Shown here piece by piece: positions 25,423 through 33,928 of a stretch of DNA of 64,000 nucleotides. This DNA comes from Halomicrobium urmianum (lineage in GTDB: Archaea > Halobacteriota > Halobacteria > Halobacteriales > Haloarculaceae). The stretch's first letter is position 1. Each line of letters begins with the position of its first letter. Where the stretch lies: positions 186,001 to 250,000 of the forward strand of contig NZ_CP084090.1 in NCBI RefSeq assembly GCF_020217425.1, in the 5' to 3' direction. The translations under genes and the position numbers were made by a program. Under the pieces are notes generated by a model. The model ran no database searches, was not told where the DNA came from, and saw nothing but the letters and a program-made list of their open reading frames with translations.

Positions 25423-26210
25423 TGCAGTTCGACTGGGCGGATCTCATCCGACGGATATTCTCCCGTGAGACGGCCTTCACCGTCTCCGTCGCCATCCTCG
25501 TCCTGGGCGCGGTACTCGGTTACTTCGTCTGGCGGTGGACCCGCGACCTGATGCGGGACGCCGGCGTCCCCGAGGCCGTAGAGGGGACGCCCTTCGAGCG
25601 GACTGCCCGCCGGTTCGGGACGTCGACGGTCGGTCTCGTCTCGAACCTCGCGGCGCTGTTCGTCTACGTGGGCGCGGTCATCCTCGCGCTCAACGTCTCG
25701 CAGCTTTCGGACACGGCACTGTTCTGGTCGCAATTCACCGGCTTCCTCCCGGACCTGTTCGTCGCCGCCTTCGCGCTGATCCTCGGACTGATCGCGGGCG
25801 ACAAGGCCAAGCTCGTCGTCTCGGAGCGCCTGCGCAGCGTCAAGCTCCCCGAGGCCGGCCTCCTGCCGGAGCTGGTCAAGTACAGCATCTTCTTCCTCGC
25901 GCTACTGATCGCGCTCGACCAGCTCGGCGTCGCGACGGGCGCGCTGCTGATCCTGCTGGCCGCCTACGCCTTCGGCCTCGTGTTCCTCTCCGGGCTGGCG
26001 TTCAAGGACCTGCTGGCCGCCGGCGCGGCCGGCGTCTACCTCGTGCTGACCCAGCCCTACGGCATCGGCGACGAGATCCGGGTCGACGGCCACCGCGGCA
26101 TCGTCCAGGAGGTCGGCATGTTCGTCACTCACATCGAGAGCGACGAGGAGGAGTACATCGTCCCCAACAACCGGGTGTTCGCGTCCGGCGTCGTCCGCGT
26201 CCGGAGCTGA
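25422..26210 (+). CDS. MscS-like mechanosensitive channel, co-transcribed with dacZ
   Basis: This 262-residue membrane protein has hydrophobic segments near residues 15-35, 70-92, 105-125, 145-162 and a Gly/Ala-rich pore-helix region 165-200 (AAYAFGLVFLSGLAFKDLLA). A short beta domain follows, YGIGDEIRVDGHRGIVQEVG through EEYIVPNNRVFASGVVRV, which is the MscS signature. The cytoplasmic cage of bacterial MscS is missing: the protein stops right after the beta domain. It overlaps the dacZ stop, implying translational coupling and a link between c-di-AMP and ion or water flux. Confidence 0.87.
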   Translation: MQFDWADLIRRIFSRETAFTVSVAILVLGAVLGYFVWRWTRDLMRDAGVPEAVEGTPFERTARRFGTSTVGLVSNLAALFVYVGAVILALNVSQLSDTALFWSQFTGFLPDLFVAAFALILGLIAGDKAKLVVSERLRSVKLPEAGLLPELVKYSIFFLALLIALDQLGVATGALLILLAAYAFGLVFLSGLAFKDLLAAGAAGVYLVLTQPYGIGDEIRVDGHRGIVQEVGMFVTHIESDEEEYIVPNNRVFASGVVRVRS

Positions 26211-26228
26211 CGGTTCGGCCGCCGCCGC

Positions 26229-26729
26229 TCAGTCCTCGTCGATCGGCTCCGCCGGGATGCCGGCCACGGTCGCACCGGGCGGCACGTCCTTCGTGACCAC
26301 GGCGTTGGCACCCACCTGTGCCCCCGCGCCTACCTCAACGCCCGGGAGCAGGACGGCCCCGGCACCGATCATCGCTCCTTCGCCGATCACCACTTCGCCC
26401 GTGCGGTACTCGTCCTGGAGGAACTCGTGGCAGAGGACGGTCGCGTCGTAGCCCACGATGGCGTGGTCCTCGATCGTGATCAGCTCCGGCCAGAACACGT
26501 CCGGCGTGGCCGTCAGCCCCAGCGAGACGCCCTCTCCGACCGTCGCGCCCAGCCGACGCAGCAGCCAGCTCTTCGCCCGCAGGCTCGGCGAGTAGCGGAT
26601 CAGCCAGACGACGAGGAAGTTGACCACGATGCGGAGCGGCCGCTTCGCCTCGGGCCAGTGGCGCATCGAGTTGCGCGGGCCCGGCGTGGCGGTCCGCTCG
26701 ATCCGGTCGTGTCGCCGCGGTCCGGTCAC
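26229..26729 (-). CDS. Hexapeptide-repeat acyltransferase
   Basis: This 166-residue left-handed beta-helix protein has an N-terminal membrane-associating helix (IVVNFLVVWLIRYSPSLR) and then imperfect hexapeptide turns: VVIGEGAMIGAGAVLLPGVE and VGAGAQVGANAVVTKDVPPG. The catalytic-type His lies in CHEFLQDEYRTGEV. It probably transfers an acetyl or acyl group to a sugar or polyol. It starts at a GTG at 26729; an internal ATG at 26666 would drop an N-terminus that I recall in relatives. It converges on the MscS-like gene with an 18-bp gap. Confidence 0.85.
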   Translation of the reverse strand: MTGPRRHDRIERTATPGPRNSMRHWPEAKRPLRIVVNFLVVWLIRYSPSLRAKSWLLRRLGATVGEGVSLGLTATPDVFWPELITIEDHAIVGYDATVLCHEFLQDEYRTGEVVIGEGAMIGAGAVLLPGVEVGAGAQVGANAVVTKDVPPGATVAGIPAEPIDED

Positions 26730-26799
26730 GCCCGTCCGTAGACGGCCGCGGACCTTGAAACCGTCCGTGTGGGCGCGACCGCCACGGCCGTGCCCTGAC

Positions 26800-28284
26800 T
26801 CACCGCCAGAAGTTCGGCGTGAGCAACACGAGCACGGGGATGATCTCGATGCGCCCGACCCACATCAGCAGCGTCATCAGCACCTTGCTCGACCGCGCGA
26901 ACCCCTCGTACGTGCCGTAGGGTCCGGCTCGCCCGAACGCCGGACCGATGTTGAAGAAGGTCGACGCGGCCGCCGTCAGCGCCTCGAACTCCGTGACCGA
27001 CTGGTTCGCCCGTGCACCGTCGGCCACGATCAGGACCGTCGCGAGCAGGAAGAAGACCAGCGCGACGAGCGTATAGGCGTACACGTCGCGGATCGTCTCC
27101 TCGTCAACGGCGTCGCCGCTCAGTCTGACGACCCGTACGGCGCCGCGGTGGGAGGCTACCGACAGGTCGCGACCGAACGCCTTCAGGACGACCAGCCACC
27201 GCAGCGCCTTGATCGAGCAGGTCGTCGACCCCACCATCCCGCCGACGAACATGCACATGAACAGCACCTGCTTGGCCGCCGGCGACCACGTGTTGAAGTC
27301 GACCGTCGCGAAGCCCGTCGTCGTCACGATGGAAGTGACCTGGAAGACGCTCTGGCGGACCGCCGTCCACGGCCCGGCCGCGTAGTCGGGGTCGGTGAGG
27401 AGCAGGCCGACCATCAGCAGGCTCGTGACCCCGAGGATCCCGACGTAGAAGCGGAACTCCTCGCTCTCGCGCAGTCGGGCGAGGTCCCCGCGGACCAGCG
27501 CGTACAGGAGAGCGAAACTCGTCGCCCCCAGCGCCATGAACGCGACGACGACCCAGTGGACGACCGGCGCGAAGGCGCCGACGCTCTCCGCACGGGGCGA
27601 GAAGCCGGCGGTCGCCACCGACGTCAGCGCGTGCGCGACGGCGTCGTAGGCGGTCATCTCCGGCGCGAGACCGGCGACCCCGAGCGCGAACAGCACGAGC
27701 GCGGCCAGCGCGGTCAGCCCGACGTAGATGCCGACGATGATCCGTGCGGTGTCCTCTATCTTCGGGGTCAGCCGCGTCGACTCGGTGCGGGCCTCCGACT
27801 CCATCAACTGCGCGCCGGCGACGGACAGCCGCGAGAGCACGGCCGTCGCCAGCAGCAGGATGCCGAGGCCGCCGAGCCACTGGAGGACCTGCCGCCACAT
27901 CAGCAGCGCCCGGGAGTGGACGTCGAAGTCCCGGATCACCGTCGCGCCCGTGGTCGTGATCCCGCTCATGCCCTCGAAGGCGGCGTTGACCGGCGAATCG
28001 AACACACCGGTCCCCTCGACGACCAGTGGGACCGCACCGATCAGTCCGACGCTCAGCCACGACAGCGAGACGACGAGGAACGCCTCCCGCTCCTGCAGGC
28101 GCTCCCGCTCGAGCCGCTCCAGGCCGACGCCGAGAGCGAGCGTCCCGAGCATCGGGATCGCGTACGGAACCGGCGACTCGCCGTACAGCAGCGCCACGAG
28201 GACGGGCGCCAGGAAGGGGACTGCGTACCAGCGCAGAATCGCCCCGAGGATGCTCGCCGTCGTCCGGAAGTCGATCGAGGTCAC
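26800..28284 (-). CDS. trkH: TrkH-family potassium transporter subunit
   Basis: This 494-residue integral membrane protein has four pore-loop repeats, each with a selectivity-filter glycine: FEGMSGITTTGATV, ALTSVATAGFSPR, TSIVTTTGFATVD and STFFNIGPAFG. They occur in order along about ten membrane helices. It would import K+ when bound to a cytosolic TrkA-type regulator, which is not encoded here. The start is a GTG at 28284. In a high-K+ haloarchaeon this is a main osmolyte route. It lies one gene from dacZ and the MscS-like channel. Confidence 0.93.
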   Translation of the reverse strand: MTSIDFRTTASILGAILRWYAVPFLAPVLVALLYGESPVPYAIPMLGTLALGVGLERLERERLQEREAFLVVSLSWLSVGLIGAVPLVVEGTGVFDSPVNAAFEGMSGITTTGATVIRDFDVHSRALLMWRQVLQWLGGLGILLLATAVLSRLSVAGAQLMESEARTESTRLTPKIEDTARIIVGIYVGLTALAALVLFALGVAGLAPEMTAYDAVAHALTSVATAGFSPRAESVGAFAPVVHWVVVAFMALGATSFALLYALVRGDLARLRESEEFRFYVGILGVTSLLMVGLLLTDPDYAAGPWTAVRQSVFQVTSIVTTTGFATVDFNTWSPAAKQVLFMCMFVGGMVGSTTCSIKALRWLVVLKAFGRDLSVASHRGAVRVVRLSGDAVDEETIRDVYAYTLVALVFFLLATVLIVADGARANQSVTEFEALTAAASTFFNIGPAFGRAGPYGTYEGFARSSKVLMTLLMWVGRIEIIPVLVLLTPNFWR

Positions 28285-28627
28285 GCGTTCACCGTCGCTG
28301 GCCCGGCGGAGTCCGCGTCAGCCGAGCCGCGGGCGTCCAGTGGTCCCGGCAGCGGTCGCTCCTCGTTCCGTCGTCGGTCACGGTTTGCCGTACCGGGGCG
28401 AGTCCCTTGAAGTTCGCGGGCTGATATGACGGGCGTCGGACGCGAGAGGCGGTCGAGCGGTCGCGGTCGAACCCCTTCCGAGGTGATAGCTAGATGATCC
28501 CCGGAGCGTGGCGACTCGGTCTCCAGCTCCGTACCCGTCTGTCACCGTATTGGTATCCTATCGCGGGAAACGGGCGTCTGTAAAAGGGGTAAGCGGGGGA
28601 ACGGATGGACAATCGAGGTTCCACATC
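28285..28627. other. Intergenic region between trkH and the GNAT gene
   Basis: I see no gene or repeat in this 343-bp divergent gap. An A/T-rich TGTAAAAGGG near 28575-28584 could be the promoter of the GNAT gene, leaving a leader of about 20 bases. Short frames here lack plausible promoters. Confidence 0.4.
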
Positions 28628-29737
28628 GTGGCCAAGTCCCAGCACGACACGACGACGACAGCGACCACCGTCACGGTCAGACCGTTCGACGGGGACCACG
28701 CCGGGTTCCTGGAACTGTACGAGGACGTGTGGGGGCGGTCCCGCGGCCGGGACTGGTTCGACTGGCGGTTCCGATCGAACCCCGCGGCCGACGCCGTCGG
28801 GATGGTCGTCGCCGAGGCCGACGGCAGACTGGTCGGTACCGAGCCCTGCCTGCCCTTCGCCCTCCGGGCCGGAGCGGAGCGGCTGCGCGGCCTCCAGCCC
28901 GCCGACTGGATCGTCCACCCCGACTACCGCCGCCAGGGCGTGTTCAGCCGGATGACCCGTCGGTGGATCGACGACGTCGCCGACGCCGACCTGTTCTTCA
29001 ACTTCCCGTCGGCGGCGCTGCTGCCGGGTCTGGACTCGTACGGGTGGCGCACCGCCGGGCCGCTCCGGACGTACTACCGGCTCCAGCGGCCCGGCACCAT
29101 CGCCGACGCGCTCGACGTGAACGCGGCCTGCACCGCGGTGCTCCGCCGCCTCGCCCCCGTCGCCGGCCGGTGTCTCGACCTCGTCGCGTCCGCCGACGAG
29201 CGCGAATACCAGCGAGTGGTCAGCCACGACGGCGTGCCCGTCGGCGTCCTCACCGACCTCTACGAGCGCTCGGTCCCGGACGCCCTCCACGTCGAGCGCT
29301 CGGCGGCGTACCTGTCCTGGCGCTACGACAACCCCTGCTGGGACGTAACGACCTACGTCTCGCGGCTGGATGGAGATCCGACGGCGGCGCTGATCGCCTG
29401 CCGGCGCTCGATACCGGCCGTGGAGAAGACGACCGTCGCGGACGCCCTTCCACTGGCGGTCCCCGACGAGTGGACCCGCGCTGGGTTCGAGGCGTGCCTG
29501 GCGGCGCTGTGCCGGGACCACGCCGACGCGGCCGTCCTCGACGCCGCGGCCGACTCCCTCCCGACCGAAGTGCTCGCCGCTGCCGGTTTCGTCCCCGGCG
29601 ACCGGTTCCCGCTGTCGACGTGTACCGACGCGACGACGTTCGTCACCCGACCGATCGACGCGACGGTGCTGCCCGGCCGCGCGCTCGACGAGACGGAGAA
29701 CTGGCACCTCTCGCTGGGCGAGCGGGACATCGCCTGA
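28628..29737 (+). CDS. GNAT-family N-acetyltransferase
   Basis: This 369-residue protein has an N-terminal GNAT fold. Strand and acetyl-CoA-binding turns include DAVGMVVAEADGRLVGTEPC and the characteristic VHPDYRRQGVFSRMTRRWID near residue 97, matching the Q/RxxGxG/A acetyl-CoA loop. The C-terminal half is a second, diverged domain (YLSWRYDNPCWDVTTYVSRL), as in Eis-like two-domain acetyltransferases. The GTG at 28628 is the most economical start, but the frame is open to 28508. The substrate is unknown. It converges on purD. Confidence 0.83.
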   Translation: MAKSQHDTTTTATTVTVRPFDGDHAGFLELYEDVWGRSRGRDWFDWRFRSNPAADAVGMVVAEADGRLVGTEPCLPFALRAGAERLRGLQPADWIVHPDYRRQGVFSRMTRRWIDDVADADLFFNFPSAALLPGLDSYGWRTAGPLRTYYRLQRPGTIADALDVNAACTAVLRRLAPVAGRCLDLVASADEREYQRVVSHDGVPVGVLTDLYERSVPDALHVERSAAYLSWRYDNPCWDVTTYVSRLDGDPTAALIACRRSIPAVEKTTVADALPLAVPDEWTRAGFEACLAALCRDHADAAVLDAAADSLPTEVLAAAGFVPGDRFPLSTCTDATTFVTRPIDATVLPGRALDETENWHLSLGERDIA

Positions 29738-29763
29738 TCGCGGGCCGAGCCACCCCCTGCGGT

Positions 29764-31083
29764 CTACTCGCCCCGCAGTCGGGCCACGTGGTCGATGCGC
29801 TGCTGGACCAGGTCGGCCGTGCCGATGTCGTGGCGCACCCGCAGGCCCTGCTCGCCGGCGCCGACCAGCGCCTCGTCGGCAATGGTCTCCGCGTCGGCGA
29901 TGGTGTCCGCGACGCCCACGACGGCAAAGGAGCGGGAGGTCGTCGTGTAGATGCCGTCCGACCGCTCGTCGACGCTGGCGTAGTAGAGGATGCCCTCTCC
30001 GCCCTCGACGCCCGCCGCGGCCTCGTCGACGCTCTCGTCGTCCACGGTGACCTCCGCGCCCGCCTCGGGGTCGGTGGGGTAGCCGTCGGGGACGGCGTAC
30101 TTGCAGACGGTCGCCTTCGGGGCGAACGAGAGCTTCGGCAGCGAATCGCCCTCGCGGGCCGCCACCAGCACGTCGAGGAAGTCCGTGTTGAGCACCGGCA
30201 GGGTGTTCATCGCCTCGGGGTCGCCGAAGCGGGCGTTGAACTCGACGACCTTCACGCCCTCCGCGGTGAGCATGAACTGCCCGTAGAGGACGCCCTTGTA
30301 GCCCTCGAGGGCGTCGACCGTCGCCCGGAGGACGTCGACGGCCTCCATGTAGTCGTCCTCGGTCATGAACGGTAACTCGAGGCCGGCGTCGGAGTAGCTG
30401 CCCATGCCGCCCGTGTTGGGGCCCTCGTCGCCCTCGTAGGCGCGCTTGTGGTCCTGGACGGCCGGCGTGGCCCGCAGTTCGCCGTCGGCGACGAACGCCT
30501 GGACGGTGAACTCCTCGCCGATCAGGCGCTCCTCGAGGACGACCCGTTCGTAGTCCGACTCGCGGAGGTACTCCTTGGCCTCCGCCTTGCTGATCTGGTC
30601 GCCCGTGACGCGGACGCCCTTGCCGCCGGTCAGCCCGGCCGGCTTGATCGCGAGGTCGCCGTCGTAGTCGTCGACGTACTCGCAGGCCGCCTCCATGTCC
30701 TCGAAGGTCTCGAAGTCCGGGCAGCCCGGGACGTCGTGCTCCTCCATGAACCGGCGCTGAAAGCCCTTGTCCGTCTCGATGCGGGCCTGCTCCTCCTGCG
30801 GGCCGAACGTGTAGACGCCGGCGTCGTCCAGGGCGTCGGCCACGCCGGCCTCCAGGGCCGCTTCCGGGCCGATGACGGCCAGCGTCGCGTCGACCTCCTG
30901 AGCGTAGGTCCTGACCGCCGTGGGGTTGGTCGAGTCGAGCGTCTCGAAGCCCTCGGCGACGGCCGCGATGCCGGGGTTGCGGTTGCCGGCGCACGCGTAC
31001 AGGTCCGCGGCCGAGTCGGCGAGCGCGCGGGCGATGGCGTGTTCCCGACCGCCCCCACCGACCAGCAGCACTGTCTCTACCAT
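29764..31083 (-). CDS. purD: Phosphoribosylamine--glycine ligase
   Basis: This 439-residue ATP-grasp enzyme catalyses the second step of purine synthesis. The N-terminal VLLVGGGGREHAIARALADS, the ATP-grasp loop LAIKPAGLTGGKGVRVT, the Mg-binding VVEFNARFGDPEAMNTLPVL and the C-terminal domain are all intact. It starts at ATG 31083, about 29 bases from a TATA-like CCTTTAGG. The gene stands alone, diverging from the DUF255 gene. Confidence 0.96.
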   Translation of the reverse strand: MVETVLLVGGGGREHAIARALADSAADLYACAGNRNPGIAAVAEGFETLDSTNPTAVRTYAQEVDATLAVIGPEAALEAGVADALDDAGVYTFGPQEEQARIETDKGFQRRFMEEHDVPGCPDFETFEDMEAACEYVDDYDGDLAIKPAGLTGGKGVRVTGDQISKAEAKEYLRESDYERVVLEERLIGEEFTVQAFVADGELRATPAVQDHKRAYEGDEGPNTGGMGSYSDAGLELPFMTEDDYMEAVDVLRATVDALEGYKGVLYGQFMLTAEGVKVVEFNARFGDPEAMNTLPVLNTDFLDVLVAAREGDSLPKLSFAPKATVCKYAVPDGYPTDPEAGAEVTVDDESVDEAAAGVEGGEGILYYASVDERSDGIYTTTSRSFAVVGVADTIADAETIADEALVGAGEQGLRVRHDIGTADLVQQRIDHVARLRGE

Positions 31084-31107
31084 GTGCGGAGTCCCTCGCG
31101 GTGGCCG

Positions 31108-31117
31108 CCTAAAGGTT
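31108..31117 (-). promoter_or_regulatory. TATA-like box of purD
   Basis: The minus strand reads AACCTTTAGG, centred about 29 bases before the ATG at 31083. A matching box for the divergent gene is at 31175-31184. Confidence 0.5.
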
Positions 31118-31174
31118 ATCGTTCGTCCATCTCCGGCTGAAGTCTCCACGTCTCCGTCGCTGTCCGTTCGGACC

Positions 31175-31184
31175 CACTTTAGGG
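31175..31184 (+). promoter_or_regulatory. TATA-like box of the DUF255 gene
   Basis: CACTTTAGGG is centred about 26 bases before the ATG at 31206. Confidence 0.5.
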
Positions 31185-31205
31185 CTCGACGGCCAACCAC
31201 CAGGT

Positions 31206-33359
31206 ATGAGCGACGATCCGGACCCCACCGAGCGCAACCGGCTCGACGAGGAGGAGAGCCCCTACCTGCGCCAGCACGCGGACAACCCGGTCAACTGGCA
31301 GCCCTGGGACGAGCGGGCCCTGGCGGCGGCACGGGAAGAGAACAGGCCCATCTTCCTCTCGATCGGCTACGCCGCCTGCCACTGGTGTCACGTCATGGAG
31401 GAGGAGAGCTTCCAGGACGAGGCCGTCGCGGAGGTCCTCAACGAGCACTTCGTCCCGATCAAGGTCGACCGCGAGGAGCGGCCGGACCTGGACTCGGTGT
31501 ACATGAGCATCTGCCAGCAGGTGACCGGCCGCGGCGGGTGGCCCCTCTCGGCGTGGCTCACGCCGGAGGGCAAGCCCTTCTACGTCGGGACCTACTTCCC
31601 GCCGGAGGAGAAGCGCGGCATGCCCGCGTTCGGGGACCTGCTGCAGGACATCGCCGGCTCCTGGTCCGACCCGGAGGACCGCGAGGAGATGCACAACCGA
31701 GCCGAGCAGTGGACCAGCGCCATCGAGAGCGACCTGAGCCAGCCCTCGCCGTCGGCCGACGGGGAGACGCCCGGCCCGGACGTCCTCGAGACCGCGACCA
31801 ACGCCGCCGTCCGCGGCGCCGACCGCGAGCACGGCGGCTGGGGCGGCGGTGGCGGCCCGAAGTTCCCCCAGCCCGGCCGCCTCCAGTCCCTCGCCCGCGC
31901 CGCCGAGCGCGACGGCCGCGAGGACGCCCGCGAGGTCCTCACCGAGACGCTTTCCGCGATGGTCTCCGGCGGCCTGTTCGACCACGTCGGCGGCGGCTTC
32001 CACCGCTACTGCACCGACCGGGAGTGGGTCGTCCCCCACTTCGAGAAAATGCTGTACGACAACGCCGAGATTCCCCGCGCCCTCCTGACGGGCTACCAGC
32101 TGACGGGCGAGGAAGCCTACGCCGAGGCCGCCGCCCGGACCTTCGCGTTCGTCGAGCGCGAACTGACCCACGACGGGGGCGGCTTCTACAGCACGCTCGG
32201 CGCGCAGAGTCCCGCCTTCGACGAGGACGGCGAGGCTGGCGAGGACGAGGAGGGCGCGTTCTACGTCTGGACGCCCGAGCAGGTCGAGGCGGCAGTCGAG
32301 GACGAGACCGACGCCGACCTCTTTCGCGACCGCTTCGGCGTGACCGAGCGGGGCAACTTCGAGGGAGCGACGGTGCTGACGATCAGCGAGAGCGTCGCGG
32401 ACCTGGCGGCGTCGTACGACCTCGACGAGAGCGAGGTCGAACAGCGCCTCGAACGCGCCCGCGAGCAGGTCTTCGAGGCCCGCGCCGAGCGCCCGCGGCC
32501 GGACCGCGACGAGAAGGTGCTGGCTGGCTGGAACGGCCTCATGGTCTCCGCGCTCGCCGAGGGCGCCCTCATCCTCGACGACGCGTACGCCGAGCGGGCC
32601 GCCGACGCGCTCTCCTTCGTCCGCGAGCACCTCTGGGACGATGCGGAGGGGGAGCTGAAGCGCAGATTCAAGGGCCAAGACGTCCGCATCGACGGCTACC
32701 TCGAAGACTACGCCTTCCTCGCGCGGGGAGCCCTCGACCTCTTCCAGGCGACCGGCGAGGTCGAGCACCTCGCGTTCGCGCTGGACCTGGGCCGCGCGAT
32801 CGAGCGGGAGTTCTGGGACGAGGAGGACGAGACGCTGTACTTCACCCCCGAGAGCGGCGAGTCGCTAGTGGCCCGGCCGCAGGAGCTGACCGACCAGTCG
32901 ACGCCCTCCAGCGCCGGCGTCGCCGTCCAGACCCTCTTCGCGCTGGACCACTTCACCGACCACGACCGCTTCGCCGGAATCGCCGAGGGCGTCCTGGCGA
33001 CCCACGCCAACGACGTCGAGGCCAGCCCGATGCAACACGCTTCGCTCGTCGTCGCCGCCGACCAGTACCACGAGGGCGAACTCGAACTGACGCTGGTCGC
33101 CGAGGACGTCCCGGCCGAGTGGCGCGAGACGCTCGCCGAGACGTACGTCCCCGGACGCCTGCTGGCCTGGCGGCCGGCCGACGACGGCGAACTGGAGCGG
33201 TGGCTCGACGCGCTGGACCTGACCGAGGCGCCACCGATCTGGGCCGACCGCGGGCAGCGCGACGGCGAGCCGACGGTCTACGCCTGCCGGAACTTCGCCT
33301 GCTCGCCGCCGGACCGCGAGATAGCGAGCGCGCTGGAGTGGGCTGCGGAAGAAGTCTAG
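31206..33359 (+). CDS. DUF255 (YyaL/SPATA20-like) thioredoxin-domain protein
   Basis: In this 717-residue protein, the N-terminal 165 residues form a thioredoxin-like domain with the family signature SPYLRQHADNPVNWQPW and the catalytic-type CHWC in SIGYAACHWCHVMEEESF. The rest is a large alpha/alpha toroid resembling six-hairpin glycosidases (EKVLAGWNGLMVSALAEGAL). Length fits the family, conserved from bacteria to mammalian SPATA20. The function is unsettled; a redox or N-acylglucosamine-epimerase-like role has been suggested. It is convergent with a thioredoxin-like gene only 15 bp away. Confidence 0.92.
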   Translation: MSDDPDPTERNRLDEEESPYLRQHADNPVNWQPWDERALAAAREENRPIFLSIGYAACHWCHVMEEESFQDEAVAEVLNEHFVPIKVDREERPDLDSVYMSICQQVTGRGGWPLSAWLTPEGKPFYVGTYFPPEEKRGMPAFGDLLQDIAGSWSDPEDREEMHNRAEQWTSAIESDLSQPSPSADGETPGPDVLETATNAAVRGADREHGGWGGGGGPKFPQPGRLQSLARAAERDGREDAREVLTETLSAMVSGGLFDHVGGGFHRYCTDREWVVPHFEKMLYDNAEIPRALLTGYQLTGEEAYAEAAARTFAFVERELTHDGGGFYSTLGAQSPAFDEDGEAGEDEEGAFYVWTPEQVEAAVEDETDADLFRDRFGVTERGNFEGATVLTISESVADLAASYDLDESEVEQRLERAREQVFEARAERPRPDRDEKVLAGWNGLMVSALAEGALILDDAYAERAADALSFVREHLWDDAEGELKRRFKGQDVRIDGYLEDYAFLARGALDLFQATGEVEHLAFALDLGRAIEREFWDEEDETLYFTPESGESLVARPQELTDQSTPSSAGVAVQTLFALDHFTDHDRFAGIAEGVLATHANDVEASPMQHASLVVAADQYHEGELELTLVAEDVPAEWRETLAETYVPGRLLAWRPADDGELERWLDALDLTEAPPIWADRGQRDGEPTVYACRNFACSPPDREIASALEWAAEEV

Positions 33360-33374
33360 ACGAACTGCGACCGC

Positions 33375-33758
33375 TCAGGCCAGCGCCGCTTCGATCTCGT
33401 CGGCCAGGTAGACCGAGATGGGGACGGGCTCCTCCTCGACGAAGCGGGCGATCTCCTCGCCCTCTTTCTCGACGACGACGGTCGGGATCAGCTCGATGTC
33501 GTACTCCTCGACCTTCGGGCCGACCTTGCTGCCGTCGTCTTCCTTCTCGACCGGGTAGTGCTCCACGTTCTCGTCGGGCACCTCGGCCGCCTCCAGGGCC
33601 GCGCCGAAGTCCGGGAGCTGCGAGCGGCAGTCCTTGCACCAGTCGCCGCCCCATACCCTGAACGTCAGTTCGTCGCCGTGTTCCTCGAGCGTCTCGACGG
33701 TGTCCGAGTAGGCGTCCTCGACCCACACCGGGTTCGGCTCCATGGTCTCAAGTGGCAT
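33375..33758 (-). CDS. Thioredoxin-family protein
   Basis: This 127-residue thioredoxin fold has the redox motif WCKDC in FRVWGGDWCKDCRSQLPDF near residue 40 and the cis-proline region IELIPTVVVEKEG. The charged residues between the cysteines are unlike canonical WCGPC, so reduction potential and partners may differ. The ATG at 33758 lies 27 bases from a TATA box. It ends 15 bases from the stop of the DUF255 gene on the other strand. Confidence 0.88.
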   Translation of the reverse strand: MPLETMEPNPVWVEDAYSDTVETLEEHGDELTFRVWGGDWCKDCRSQLPDFGAALEAAEVPDENVEHYPVEKEDDGSKVGPKVEEYDIELIPTVVVEKEGEEIARFVEEEPVPISVYLADEIEAALA

Positions 33759-33779
33759 GCTGGGTGCGTACGCAACGGA

Positions 33780-33789
33780 ACGTTTTAAC
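33780..33789 (-). promoter_or_regulatory. TATA-like box of the thioredoxin gene
   Basis: CGTTTTAACG reads CGTTAAAACG on the minus strand, about 27 bases before the ATG at 33758. Confidence 0.5.
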
Positions 33790-33896
33790 GTCCCCGCCTC
33801 GGAGGCCGGCGGAGCTAACTCGGTGGCCCTGGATCCATCGTTCCAATCACAACTGCTAGCGTCCGGGCTCTCGGCACGGCCTGCCGGTGGCGGCGG

Positions 33897-33906
33897 GGGT
33901 TTACGG
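33897..33906 (+). promoter_or_regulatory. TATA-like box of cysK
   Basis: GGGTTTACGG is centred about 27 bases before the ATG at 33929. Confidence 0.45.
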
Positions 33907-33928
33907 CCCGGCCGGCAAGGCTCCCAGT

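Noticed and set aside
28490-30994. An open frame of 834 codons on the minus strand
   Set aside because: It covers purD in the wrong frame and the antisense of the GNAT gene; it is a shadow of coding sequence.
30920-33661. An open frame of 913 codons on the plus strand across purD and the DUF255 gene
   Set aside because: It is extremely Arg/Pro/Gly-rich, has no recognisable domain, and overlaps two well-identified genes in other frames.
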